A stretch of DNA of 64,000 bases from contig JABFRU010000021.1 in NCBI GenBank assembly GCA_013140985.1, forward strand, positions 1 through 64,000, in the 5' to 3' direction. The notes beneath the pieces are model-generated. The model did not search any database. It was not told the DNA's origin and saw only the letters and a program-made list of their open reading frames with translations. Source of the DNA: Chitinophagaceae bacterium. GTDB taxonomy: Bacteria; Bacteroidota; Bacteroidia; Chitinophagales; Chitinophagaceae. The position numbers and the translations under genes were made by a program. Numbering within the stretch: the stretch's first letter is position 1; each line of letters opens with the position of its first letter. This document shows positions 26,434-35,547 of this stretch, one piece after another.

Positions 26434-26943
26434 ATGAGCGACCCGATAATAAACAGAGTAGCAGAAAGCGGATTGATAACACTGAATCCCGAGGACTATT
26501 TTCCGAAAGGAGAAACAGCGTTATTTGACCTGAAGGATCATTTGTTCATGGGCCTGATCCTAAAAGAAAAAGATTTCAGGGAAGCCCTGAAGAATATTGA
26601 CTGGGCTGTTTATCAACATAAGAATGTTGCATTATTCTGTTCCGCAGATGCCATCATTCCTGTATGGGCATGGATGCTGGTTGCATCCTACCTTCAGCCC
26701 GTAGCCAAAGAAATTGTCATGGGCGATGAGAAAGAATTGCACAAACAGCTTTTCCTTAAAAATCTATCCGCCATAAATATCAATGAGCTTGCCGACAAAA
26801 GAGTAGTAATAAAAGGTTGCGGAGAAACTCCTGTCGGAGATTATGTATATATGGAGATTACCAAAATGATCCGCCCGGTTGTGAAGAGTATTATGTATGG
26901 CGAACCCTGCAGCACTGTTCCGGTATTTAAGAAAGCCCGTTGA
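26434..26943 (+). CDS. DUF2480 family protein
   Basis: A 169 aa cytoplasmic protein that fits DUF2480, a family largely restricted to Bacteroidota with no known function. Recognisable segments are IINRVAESGLITLNPEDY at the start, FMGLILKEKDFR, and GCGETPVGDYVYMEITK toward the end. No signal peptide or membrane segment. It stands between two terminated units and converges with corA, 7 bases apart. Confidence 0.85.
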   Translation: MSDPIINRVAESGLITLNPEDYFPKGETALFDLKDHLFMGLILKEKDFREALKNIDWAVYQHKNVALFCSADAIIPVWAWMLVASYLQPVAKEIVMGDEKELHKQLFLKNLSAININELADKRVVIKGCGETPVGDYVYMEITKMIRPVVKSIMYGEPCSTVPVFKKAR

Positions 26944-26950
26944 TCAACGA

Positions 26951-28063
26951 TCAGAACCAGCCCCGTCTTTTAAAAATATATAACATGATCGTTGGGATGA
27001 TGAGCATTACTCCCACGGTGACAAAAAAACCGATACCATTGCCCGCAAAAGGGATCTTTTGAAAATTCATTCCGAAAATGCCGCCAATAACAGTGGCCGG
27101 CGCCAACAGGCAGGTAACGATGGCCATCACCTTCATCACTTCATTCATTTTTAGGTTCACATTGTTGACATGAAGATCCTGCATGCTCACCATTATATCC
27201 CGGTAGTTCTCTACCAGGTCAATGGCCTGGACAATGTGGTCATAAACGTCTTTATAATATTTAGTGTGGCGGTCTTCCAGCAATTCGCTTTCGCTGCGCA
27301 AAAAACCATTCACTACTTCACGAACGGGAGAAAAGTTTCTTTTTAATACGATCAACTCTTTTCGTAACTGGGTGATATGGGCTAAAGCCCTGGGATTGTT
27401 ACCTCTTGCCACCTCCTCTTCCACCTCTTCGATACGTTCTCCCAGTTTTTCCATTACAACGAAATAATGGTCAACGATCATATCAAGCAATGAATAACAG
27501 AGATAATCGGCGCCCCGCTGCCTTAATTTAGAGATCGGCGATTTTATTTTTTCCCGCAAGGAATTAAATACATCCCGGTGTGCATCTTCCTGGAAGCTGA
27601 TCACAACATCTTTGGCAAGAATGATACTGATCTGTTCTTGTTCTATCAGATCTTTGTCATGATTATAGTAAAGCATATTCAGCAGGCAAAAAACACTGTT
27701 TTCTGCTTCGTCAAGCTTGGGCCGCTGGTTGATACTTAATATATCTTCAATAACGAGAGGGTGAATATCGAAATTGGTGCAAATAGCCTCCACATCAGCT
27801 TTGCGCAACCCATCAACATTGATCCAGGTGGTGCGGCCACTTGTTTTATAACAGAAACTATCAGTAACGGAGAATAATTTTTTTTCTTCCAGTGAATCGG
27901 GGTTATAATCAAAAACACGGATGACAACTTCCTTCGCTTCTTCCCGTTGGGGAATAATGGTTGGGTTTACCGATAAGATCTCTTTTGTTCTTTTAGTGGC
28001 GAACAGGTTGGGCAGGTAGAGATATTTCAGATATTTATCGGGCCGAAGCTTATCCAGTTTCAT
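26951..28063 (-). CDS. corA: CorA magnesium/cobalt transporter
   Basis: Pentameric Mg2+/Co2+ channel. A long cytoplasmic alpha/beta and helical funnel domain is followed by two C-terminal membrane helices (ATVIGGIFGMNF and FFVTVGVMLIIPTIMLYIF). The family filter motif GMN is intact. A Lys/Arg-rich end (FKRRGWF) follows the last helix. The 370 aa length is typical. Single gene; no Mg-sensing leader was recognised. Confidence 0.95.
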   Translation of the reverse strand: MKLDKLRPDKYLKYLYLPNLFATKRTKEILSVNPTIIPQREEAKEVVIRVFDYNPDSLEEKKLFSVTDSFCYKTSGRTTWINVDGLRKADVEAICTNFDIHPLVIEDILSINQRPKLDEAENSVFCLLNMLYYNHDKDLIEQEQISIILAKDVVISFQEDAHRDVFNSLREKIKSPISKLRQRGADYLCYSLLDMIVDHYFVVMEKLGERIEEVEEEVARGNNPRALAHITQLRKELIVLKRNFSPVREVVNGFLRSESELLEDRHTKYYKDVYDHIVQAIDLVENYRDIMVSMQDLHVNNVNLKMNEVMKVMAIVTCLLAPATVIGGIFGMNFQKIPFAGNGIGFFVTVGVMLIIPTIMLYIFKRRGWF

Positions 28064-28107
28064 AAAAGGAAAGTTAGCAAAAGAAAACGAGTGATAAAAA
28101 GGAGGAG

Positions 28108-31100
28108 CTATTTATTCGCTTCAATCCATTCAATGGCTTTTGTAATGATCGCATCAGCCAGTTCGTTCAACTTGTCTTTTGTGCCGGCCATATCAAATTG
28201 CTGTTTGCTATCATCCCCCTTTTTCAGATTTACTTTTATCGTTATTGCGTTTTCTTTTACAGCATAGCCGCCAGCCAGGGAATAAGCTTCAAAAGAACCG
28301 CTTGAGGGAAGAAAAAGAATATTCTTCCCAGCTTCTGTTTTCGAAAGATCGTCCAGCCGCTTGTCAATTAATTTCCGCATACCAAGATCATCATCGCTTA
28401 TGGCGATATTTAAAAAATTCCCGGAAGTGAATAATGTCTTGGCATCTTCCGACAGTTTGATCTTTGCGATCACTTCATTATCCACCAGCCCCACATTGAA
28501 GTCGGTGTTGGTTACGATCTGCGGTTCCTGCCGGCTTGGATCTTGTTTTGTAATATCACTCACCGTTTGGGCAGCCGTATTAAACCAGCGGCTTACATTC
28601 AGGTATTTACCTTCATCCAGGATATCCGGTTTTTCTTTGATCACTTTTAATAAAGAAAAAGTAAGATATCCATGTCCGTATATGCCCGACTCAAAAGCCA
28701 CCTGGCTGCTGGTGGATGCAGATAAAATGAACAAACCAGATCGTTCATTTAATTTATCAATTGCTTTTACCTGTTGTGCATCATTGTCGCCCCTTACAGC
28801 AAGCAACCGATGATCGGGGATCATATTATTGATAGCTTGTCCGCTTTTACAGGCATCCAGGATAAGAATTCTTTTTTGCGCTTTGATGTTTTGTGGCTTG
28901 ATCCAGTCGGTTAGTTCTGTCATGCTGAGGCCGACATCTTTAAAACTCGCCTCATCACTCAGCGAAGATGCATCGGCTGTCATGTAGTAGAACTGTTTTG
29001 TTTTATCATGCATTACCCCATGTCCCGATAAAAAAATAAAAAGAATATCATTAGGACCCGCTTTGGTGGCAATATCATCAAGGGTCCTTTTAATTGCTTT
29101 TTTCTCAGGAAACAGGTAACCGCTGTCCGTAGTAAGGTTATACATAAAGACATGGTCATTCCCCAGCAGTTTTTTTGCCGCATTGGATATGGTGGCAGAA
29201 ATTTCTGTTGCATCGTTGGCAGCATATTCAAGGTCCATTTTTTCACCCTTATAATTACTCACACCCACCATTACGCCAAAAAGATTCGGCGGCGTTCTTT
29301 TTTCTTTGCCCGGATCGTCTATAATAACCAATGGGCGGGACGAGGAACTATTGTTGGCTGTATAGGCTTTAATTGCAATGCTGTTTTCTTGTCCCGCAAT
29401 AAAATAACCCAGCAGGTCTTTCTTAAATAATCGCAATTCATATGCATTACCAACTTTTTTTAATTGTGAGGGTTGAATAGAAAGAGTTGGCGTTCCGTTA
29501 AAGCTTACTACTGTTTCTCCCAATCCGCCGCTACGGGGTTTTATTTTAAAATAGAATTCGCCGGCAATGCCCTTGCTCTGCTCAACAGCAGGAGTAAGGC
29601 TGCAGATGCTGAGCTCGTCAATCGTTTTGGAATTGATCGCCTCTCCCCGGCTGATACGCCGTGCCAGGTCCGGAACCCAAAGTTGGTCTTTCACCTGGTC
29701 GAGCCCGACGATCTCATTGCCACAAACGAAATGAAGTAATTTTCTTGCGGCATCAGTTCCGTCATAGCGGCTGGAAGAATCAATAACCAGGTAGTTGGAA
29801 TTATCAATGATCACCAATCTCAATATTGGTTTTGGGTTTTCCAGGTCATATATCTTAATGGAATTATTGGCCGAAGTTGCTATCACTCTTTTATGGTCCG
29901 GGCTTAGCTGAACATGATTGTGTATCTCTTTTTCGCTGGTCCAAAAACTATAATACTGATCAGTGTAAATATTTTGAACAACAATGATGTCAACAAGCCA
30001 GCTCAGCACAAGACTGTCATAGGTAATATTACCGGCACGGGTGGCAATATGCCAGTTGATCTCAGAAGTGTCGCCGTTATTCTTGAGGGGAAGAGGGGAA
30101 AGCGAGCCATTCTCTATGTCCCACACAAGATCGTTACCCGTTGTTTTGATAATTATCTTTTTGCCCGACGGATCATATTGAGTTCCCAATAAAGAAAGCG
30201 TTTCTGCTTTCAGTTCGTTAACAGGTTTAAGTGGTGCCGGTCCTGTTTTCGAAGAAATATCCCAGAGAGCTGCTTTTTTATTTTCATTTCCCGTGATCAT
30301 TTTTTTTCCATCTTCACTAATGCGGGCATCATACACAGTAGAAAAGCCGGAGATGGCTGGAAAAGACTCAGCGGGCTTGCCGGTTTGTGAATCATAAATT
30401 ATTACTTCATCACCATCAGCGATAAAAAATTTTTTCCCGTCAGCACTGAAGCTGACAGCATGTATTTCATTTTTTCTTTGTATGGCAAAAAGCTCCTTTC
30501 CGGTTGCAGTTTCTATCATACAAAAACTGGAATCCTGTTTTTTTAAGGCAAGTATCCGGCTACCATCAGGGCTTAAGAAATCGGAACCAACCGGGACAAG
30601 AAGGTTGTTTCTTGCATAACTCAGCCGGCCTGTTTTTTTATCATAAACCGAAAGGGAATCCCAATACTCTAAAAATTGAATATTGTTATAATAGCCGTTA
30701 TACTTATTTAGTTTTATGCAGAACCTTCCATCCTTTGAAATTTTATACAGAACCTTTTCCTCAAGATCGGGCCCGCCATCGAATTTTAATTGCGTAAGCT
30801 TTTTTCCTGTAACGGCATCTATAGTAACCGGCGAATCATCGGAGATGGTATAGGTGATCGTTTTATCGTCCCAGCTAAATGCGATATCTAAAACGTTTTT
30901 GGGAGTTTGTTTCGATAACAGTAAGGGTTTCCCGGTTTGGGCATCCCATGTCCTTACGCCGCCATCAGAAGAATAAGTAGCTATTTTTTTTCCATCACGG
31001 CTATATGCAAATTTAGATATTTTGCTCCCGGGAGTTTTAAGGATAAAAACCGGTTTCAGGGTTTCTACGTCAAGCACCCAAAGTCGGCCAAGTTCCGTGA

Positions 31101-31527
31101 TCTCATTTATTCTTTTATTGTCAGGACTAAATTGATAATAGCCGGCATAAAAACTTTCCTTGTCGTTCAGCGCAACCCCTTCTTCAATAAAGTTCCCTGT
31201 AGCAATATCATACATTCGTATTTCGTCATATTCATAATATATGAATGCTTTTTTTCCCGCCGGGCTGAAGCGGGCCCCCGTAACAAGGACAATCGAAGCA
31301 TCGCCCTGGGATTTAAAATCTTTCAGCAGCTTTCCCGACCCGGTTTCCCAAAGTTTGGCGGTTCCGTCTGTAGAAACTGTAAGGGCCAGTTTACCATCGG
31401 GGCTAAGCTTCGCAGATACAACTCTTTCACTGTGCCCGATGGGTAAAATAAGGGTTGGCTGCTGGGAAAAAGTTTTAATACCCACCAACATCAGCAATAA
31501 ATAAAAATAAACAACTCTTTTCCGCAT
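28108..31527 (-). CDS. WD40-repeat / caspase-family (C14) protein
   Basis: A 1139 aa exported protein. A signal peptide is followed by about ten WD40-like blades (30-600; units such as ARFSPAGKK and WDAQTGK). A linker beta domain (about 650-740) and a caspase-fold peptidase domain (about 745-1000) come next. The His-Cys dyad is seen as FLSGHG (H836) and LDACKSG (C893). A C-terminal tail of about 120 aa has no family I know. Such metacaspase-like proteins in Bacteroidota are of unclear role. The signal peptide argues for the periplasm rather than intracellular defence. Confidence 0.88.
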   Translation of the reverse strand: MRKRVVYFYLLLMLVGIKTFSQQPTLILPIGHSERVVSAKLSPDGKLALTVSTDGTAKLWETGSGKLLKDFKSQGDASIVLVTGARFSPAGKKAFIYYEYDEIRMYDIATGNFIEEGVALNDKESFYAGYYQFSPDNKRINEITELGRLWVLDVETLKPVFILKTPGSKISKFAYSRDGKKIATYSSDGGVRTWDAQTGKPLLLSKQTPKNVLDIAFSWDDKTITYTISDDSPVTIDAVTGKKLTQLKFDGGPDLEEKVLYKISKDGRFCIKLNKYNGYYNNIQFLEYWDSLSVYDKKTGRLSYARNNLLVPVGSDFLSPDGSRILALKKQDSSFCMIETATGKELFAIQRKNEIHAVSFSADGKKFFIADGDEVIIYDSQTGKPAESFPAISGFSTVYDARISEDGKKMITGNENKKAALWDISSKTGPAPLKPVNELKAETLSLLGTQYDPSGKKIIIKTTGNDLVWDIENGSLSPLPLKNNGDTSEINWHIATRAGNITYDSLVLSWLVDIIVVQNIYTDQYYSFWTSEKEIHNHVQLSPDHKRVIATSANNSIKIYDLENPKPILRLVIIDNSNYLVIDSSSRYDGTDAARKLLHFVCGNEIVGLDQVKDQLWVPDLARRISRGEAINSKTIDELSICSLTPAVEQSKGIAGEFYFKIKPRSGGLGETVVSFNGTPTLSIQPSQLKKVGNAYELRLFKKDLLGYFIAGQENSIAIKAYTANNSSSSRPLVIIDDPGKEKRTPPNLFGVMVGVSNYKGEKMDLEYAANDATEISATISNAAKKLLGNDHVFMYNLTTDSGYLFPEKKAIKRTLDDIATKAGPNDILFIFLSGHGVMHDKTKQFYYMTADASSLSDEASFKDVGLSMTELTDWIKPQNIKAQKRILILDACKSGQAINNMIPDHRLLAVRGDNDAQQVKAIDKLNERSGLFILSASTSSQVAFESGIYGHGYLTFSLLKVIKEKPDILDEGKYLNVSRWFNTAAQTVSDITKQDPSRQEPQIVTNTDFNVGLVDNEVIAKIKLSEDAKTLFTSGNFLNIAISDDDLGMRKLIDKRLDDLSKTEAGKNILFLPSSGSFEAYSLAGGYAVKENAITIKVNLKKGDDSKQQFDMAGTKDKLNELADAIITKAIEWIEANK

Positions 31528-31566
31528 CCGATTTTTTTAGTAGGTATAACTATAAACCAGAAAAAA

Positions 31567-31944
31567 TTAATCTTCCTTTTTCCTTACTATCAAATACCAG
31601 TCATTGTCCAACGGCAAGTAACCATAGTCGTAACAATAATAATAGGTCTTGCCTGTCCTGGTTGTATAGATATGAGTCAGGTATTTGAATTGAAAACCCA
31701 GCCGCTGCAATTTTTCTTTATTCGCTTTTGCGGTTTCTTCACCTTCAGGCAAAATTGACTCCAGCGCCTTCCTGTTTTTAAGCAAAGCATTGTTGATATT
31801 CCTCACAAAACTGCTGTGATTACTCTTTGCTTTTTGCCGGTTATTATAATTATTGCGGCAATAATCGTCGCAAAATTTTTTGTCTGCTCTTCCTTTTATG
31901 GGTTTGCCGCAGGCAAGACAGGTTTTGGTTTCTGGTGCAGTCAT
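31567..31944 (-). CDS. Small zinc-ribbon protein of unknown function
   Basis: A 125 aa protein whose first 30 residues form a Cys4 site (TCLACGKPIKGRADKKFC, then DDYC), as in DUF2116-type zinc ribbons. A basic linker and a C-terminal beta region rich in Tyr (TYYYCYDYGYLPL) follow. No enzymatic motif. The WD40-caspase gene lies 39 bases downstream on the same strand, so co-transcription is possible. Confidence 0.7.
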   Translation of the reverse strand: MTAPETKTCLACGKPIKGRADKKFCDDYCRNNYNNRQKAKSNHSSFVRNINNALLKNRKALESILPEGEETAKANKEKLQRLGFQFKYLTHIYTTRTGKTYYYCYDYGYLPLDNDWYLIVRKKED

Positions 31945-32162
31945 AGTAAGGCTTTCGGGCTATCAAGATAAGGAATATTATCCGTGTGCAAACGTTTTTA
32001 CCCGGTTAGCTTCGGGAAGAAACGGTTAAAAACCGACTCCGGCTTTATGGCACTATCATCTTTGTGTTGTCAATCGGATGACGTCGCCGGTTGACTGAGA
32101 TAACAAAATTCAAAAATCGTTTCCGTAAAAATTAAATACACGGAGGCACAAATTTTAAAACT

Positions 32163-32510
32163 ATGTACGCTTTAAAAAACAAAGTTCAACTGATCGGTAA
32201 CCTGGGTAATGCACCTGAAGTAAAAACATTAGAGAGTGGCAAGAAGATGGCCCGCTTCAGCGTAGCCACCAGCGAGAATTACCGCAATGCAAAAGGCGAG
32301 AAAGTAACAGAAACGCAATGGCACAACCTGGTAGCATGGGGTAAAGTAGCAGAGATCGTTGAAAAATTTCTGACCAAGGGAAAAGAAGTTGCGATCGAAG
32401 GAAAGCTTATCAACCGCAGTTATAATGATAAAGAAGGAAATAAGAAATATATCACTGAAATACAAGTGAACGAATTGTTACTGTTGGGTGCGAAATCTTC
32501 TGAAGCATAA
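32163..32510 (+). CDS. ssb: Single-stranded DNA-binding protein, short form
   Basis: OB-fold SSB of 115 aa: NKVQLIGNLGNAPEVK, ARFSVATSENYRN, TQWHNLVAWGKVAEI and VAIEGKLINRSY are canonical. The protein stops right after the OB fold (ELLLLGAKSSEA) and lacks the long linker and acidic DDDIPF-type tip that recruits partner proteins. It is therefore likely a secondary SSB rather than the essential replication copy. The 218 bases upstream hold no gene. Confidence 0.93.
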   Translation: MYALKNKVQLIGNLGNAPEVKTLESGKKMARFSVATSENYRNAKGEKVTETQWHNLVAWGKVAEIVEKFLTKGKEVAIEGKLINRSYNDKEGNKKYITEIQVNELLLLGAKSSEA

Positions 32511-32515
32511 TACAA

Positions 32516-33011
32516 TTTGGCCACGAAATCACACAAAATCGACACGAAAAGATTATATGTGGTTTTGTGGTCTTCTTTTAATTTTCCGAAACCATAACAA
32601 CATGATTTTACTTTTAAAGGAGGAGGTTTATAGGATTGTAGGGTATTGTATTGAAGTTTGGAAAACCCTTGGCTATGGCTTTTCTGAAGTTATTTATAAA
32701 GATGCAATGGAAGTGGATTTCATTGAAGACGGACTTACTTTCGTCCGGGAAGAAGAACTTCATGTCTATTATAAAGGGAAAACATTGCGCCATAAATTCA
32801 AAGCGGACTTTACTTTATTTGGTAGCATTATCGTTGAGGTGAAAGCGGGAGAAGAGGGAATAAACAATGCTGTTATTTCACAAACGCTGAACTATCTTAA
32901 AGCTTCGGGTTGCCGGGTAGGCTTAATTATAAATTTTGGCAGATCAAAAATGGAATACAAAAGACTTATCGTGTAAATTTTCGTGTTATTTAGTGTGCTT
33001 TCGTGGCAAAA
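32516..33011. mobile_element. GxxExxY unit C: inverted arms of CCACGAAAN repeats around a GxxExxY gene
   Basis: The left arm (32516-32550, beginning TTTGGCCACGAAATCACAC) is an inverted, imperfect copy of the right arm (32978-33011, ending GTGTGCTTTCGTGGCAAAA). Each arm is built of roughly 9-bp CACGAAAN-like units. A further opposite-facing array (TGTGGTTTTGTGGTC) lies inside the left arm. The only gene between them is a GxxExxY protein. The unit starts 6 bases after the ssb stop and ends about 10 bases before the PIF1-like start. No clear target-site duplication was seen. Confidence 0.6.
32602..32976 (+). CDS. GxxExxY family protein (PD-(D/E)XK-like)
   Basis: A 124 aa protein of the GxxExxY family. 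The name motif is GFSEVIY in LGYGFSEVIYKDAM. A nuclease-like core follows: KADFTLFGSIIVEVKA (Asp, then E-x-K) and QTLNYLKASG. The track start at 32488 lies in the repeat arm; ATG 32602 begins the conserved part. The family is annotated as PD-(D/E)XK-like, but its biochemistry is not settled. The second copy at 51242 has the same plan with different flanking repeats. Confidence 0.85.
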   Translation: MILLLKEEVYRIVGYCIEVWKTLGYGFSEVIYKDAMEVDFIEDGLTFVREEELHVYYKGKTLRHKFKADFTLFGSIIVEVKAGEEGINNAVISQTLNYLKASGCRVGLIINFGRSKMEYKRLIV

Positions 33012-33021
33012 AAATTAAACC

Positions 33022-35547
33022 GTGGCAACATTTACCCCCGATACAAATAATGAAATGTTTCAACTGGCCATCCAGCTGGTGAACCAAAGCAACCGGAATA
33101 TCTTTCTTACGGGTAAGGCCGGTACGGGCAAAACCACTTTTTTAAAATATATCCGGGAGAATTGCCACAAGCAAATGGCTATCGTGGCTCCTACCGGCGT
33201 TGCGGCAATCAATGCCGGAGGTGTTACCATACATTCCTTTTTCCAATTACCTCTTGCCCCTTTTATTCCAGGGACAAAGGGGTTTACCGGTAATAATGAA
33301 GAAACTGTCAACCGCCATAGTTTGCTAAGCCGCCTGCGTTTCAACAGCGACAAACGAAAAGTACTACAGCAGCTGGAGCTGCTGGTGATCGACGAGATCA
33401 GCATGGTTCGCTGCGATGTGCTGGACGCCCTTGATACCATACTTCGTCATATCCGCCACCGGCCATTTGAAAGATTCGGGGGCGTTCAGCTATTATTTAT
33501 CGGGGATATGCTGCAATTGCCACCTGTTGTAAAGGAGCAGGAATGGCGATTACTTTCTGACTATTACAATGGCCAGTATTTTTTTGACAGTAAAGTATTG
33601 CAGGAAGAACCACCGGTTTATATCGAATTCAATAAAATATACAGGCAAAGCGATGAACAATTTATTGCTGTGCTGAACCAGGTGCGCAATAATGAATTGG
33701 ATGAAGAGGGAATGAAAGTACTGGAAACAAGATTTCAACCCACTTTTCGCCGCAGCAAGCAGGACGGCTATATTATTCTTACGACACACAATGAAAAAGC
33801 AAGGGAAATAAATATACGGGAACTAAGCAGCCTTGGTGGAAGCCTGTTTACATACGAAGCAGAGATCAAAGGAGAATTTTCTGACCGGGCTCATCCTGCC
33901 GATGAAATATTACAGCTGAAGACGGGAGCACAGGTTATGTTTATAAGAAATGATGCGGCCGAAAAGGGAAAACGTTTTTTCAATGGGAAGATCGGGATCG
34001 TTTCAAAACTGGAGGCAGAAAAAATATTTGTACAGTGTGAAGGAGAGTCATACGACATTGAGGTAGGCAGAGAAGAATGGGAGAATATCCGTTATACATT
34101 GAATAAAACAAACCGTCAATTAGAGTCGGATGTACTCGGTTCTTTTAAACAATATCCGTTGCGCCTTGCCTGGGCAATAACGATACACAAAAGCCAGGGA
34201 CTCACTTTCGACAAAGCGATTATTGATGCGGGAGAAGCATTTGCCCCGGGACAAGTATATGTGGCGCTGAGCCGCTGTACCAATCTTGAAGGCATGGTGC
34301 TGAAGAGCAGGGTAAGACCGGCCAGCCTGTACATGGATGCGAGAATAATTGAATTCTCAAACCGGGCGGCCACCAACAATCAACTGCAACAAGAATTAGC
34401 TGTTGCCCGGAAGGATTATCAACGATCGATATTGATTTCGTTGTTCGACTTCAGCAATGCGATTGGCAGCACAAAAGAATTAAGAGAATACATTGAAGAG
34501 CACAGCGTATCATTTAATCCTGAAACATTATCCTGGACAGATGAACTATCGTCAAGCCTCAACAAAACACAAACGACAGCGATAAAATTTCATACACAGC
34601 TAAGGGCTTTGTTTCAACAGGAACCGGCGCCGGAAGACAACCCGGTCTTAACAGAGAGAATACAAACAGCGGCAGGTTATTTTGTCAATGAAATAAGATC
34701 AGCGATACAATTTATTCAACGATCACCCGCCATTACCGATAGCCGTATTCATGCTAAAGAATATAATGAAACGCTGAAAGAGGTCTTTACAGAACTAGCC
34801 ATGAAAATTTTTTTACTGGAAGGCTTTGCCGGAAAATTTGATATTGGATATTATCATAACAGGAAGCAAAAATTTGTATTGCCCGCTATTAGCATCAATG
34901 CTTATGCAGGAGCGTCTCAAAAAAAACAGGATAGCCCACACCCCATTCTTCATCAGCAATTAAGAAAATTGAGAGAAAGCATTTGTTCCCGCAAAGACCT
35001 GCCTATCTATATTGTAGCGGGCAGTACGACCATCGATGAAATGGCCCGTTATTTACCACAAACATTAACTGAGTTGAGAAATGTAAGCGGATTTGGCGAT
35101 GCAAAAATTGAGCAATACGGACAATCATTTCTGGACGTGATAATTGAATACTGCCAGCAACGTCAGCTTTCTTCTCTTATTCATGAAAAATCTCCCAAGA
35201 AAGAACGAAAAGAAAGAATTGGCCCGGCAAAAAGGAAAGGAAATACACATGCCGAGTCGTTAAGGTTGTATAAAGAAGGAAAAACAATTGCAGCGATCGC
35301 TAAAGAAAGAAACCTGGCAACTCAGACCATCGAAGGCCATCTTTCAAAATTTGTCCGCAGTGGTGAAATCAAAGTTGATGAATTAGTAAGCCGTGAAAAG
35401 ATCATATTGATAGAATCAGCGTTGAAAAATTTTGATGGGACATCCATTGCTCCGATAAAGCAACAACTTGGTGATGAAATTGGTTTTGGAGAAATAAGAT
35501 TGGTAATAGCAAGCCTGGGGATCAGCCAGCATCATTCATCGGATTAA
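33022..35547 (+). CDS. PIF1-like helicase with HRDC and HTH domains
   Basis: Superfamily 1B DNA helicase of 841 aa. Walker A is TGKAGTGKTT (Lys 37), Walker B VIDEISM (about 125), and the late motif AITIHKSQGLTFDKAI followed by YVALSRC is diagnostic of PIF1/RecD2. A linker region (about 430-640) precedes an HRDC-like fold (640-715) and a helix-turn-helix domain (ESLRLYKEGKTIAAIAKERN, about 745 onward) also suggested at the RecQ C-terminus. Start is GTG 33022 or ATG 33055. Probably resolves G-quadruplexes or forks. Its 3' end overlaps the convergent gene by 12 bases. Confidence 0.9.
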   Translation: MATFTPDTNNEMFQLAIQLVNQSNRNIFLTGKAGTGKTTFLKYIRENCHKQMAIVAPTGVAAINAGGVTIHSFFQLPLAPFIPGTKGFTGNNEETVNRHSLLSRLRFNSDKRKVLQQLELLVIDEISMVRCDVLDALDTILRHIRHRPFERFGGVQLLFIGDMLQLPPVVKEQEWRLLSDYYNGQYFFDSKVLQEEPPVYIEFNKIYRQSDEQFIAVLNQVRNNELDEEGMKVLETRFQPTFRRSKQDGYIILTTHNEKAREINIRELSSLGGSLFTYEAEIKGEFSDRAHPADEILQLKTGAQVMFIRNDAAEKGKRFFNGKIGIVSKLEAEKIFVQCEGESYDIEVGREEWENIRYTLNKTNRQLESDVLGSFKQYPLRLAWAITIHKSQGLTFDKAIIDAGEAFAPGQVYVALSRCTNLEGMVLKSRVRPASLYMDARIIEFSNRAATNNQLQQELAVARKDYQRSILISLFDFSNAIGSTKELREYIEEHSVSFNPETLSWTDELSSSLNKTQTTAIKFHTQLRALFQQEPAPEDNPVLTERIQTAAGYFVNEIRSAIQFIQRSPAITDSRIHAKEYNETLKEVFTELAMKIFLLEGFAGKFDIGYYHNRKQKFVLPAISINAYAGASQKKQDSPHPILHQQLRKLRESICSRKDLPIYIVAGSTTIDEMARYLPQTLTELRNVSGFGDAKIEQYGQSFLDVIIEYCQQRQLSSLIHEKSPKKERKERIGPAKRKGNTHAESLRLYKEGKTIAAIAKERNLATQTIEGHLSKFVRSGEIKVDELVSREKIILIESALKNFDGTSIAPIKQQLGDEIGFGEIRLVIASLGISQHHSSD

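Noticed and set aside
31567-35547. ssb / GxxExxY nuclease-like / PIF1 helicase as a defence island
   Set aside because: ssb and the helicase are ordinary chromosomal genes; the GxxExxY gene is inside its own repeat-bounded unit and no known defence signature is present.
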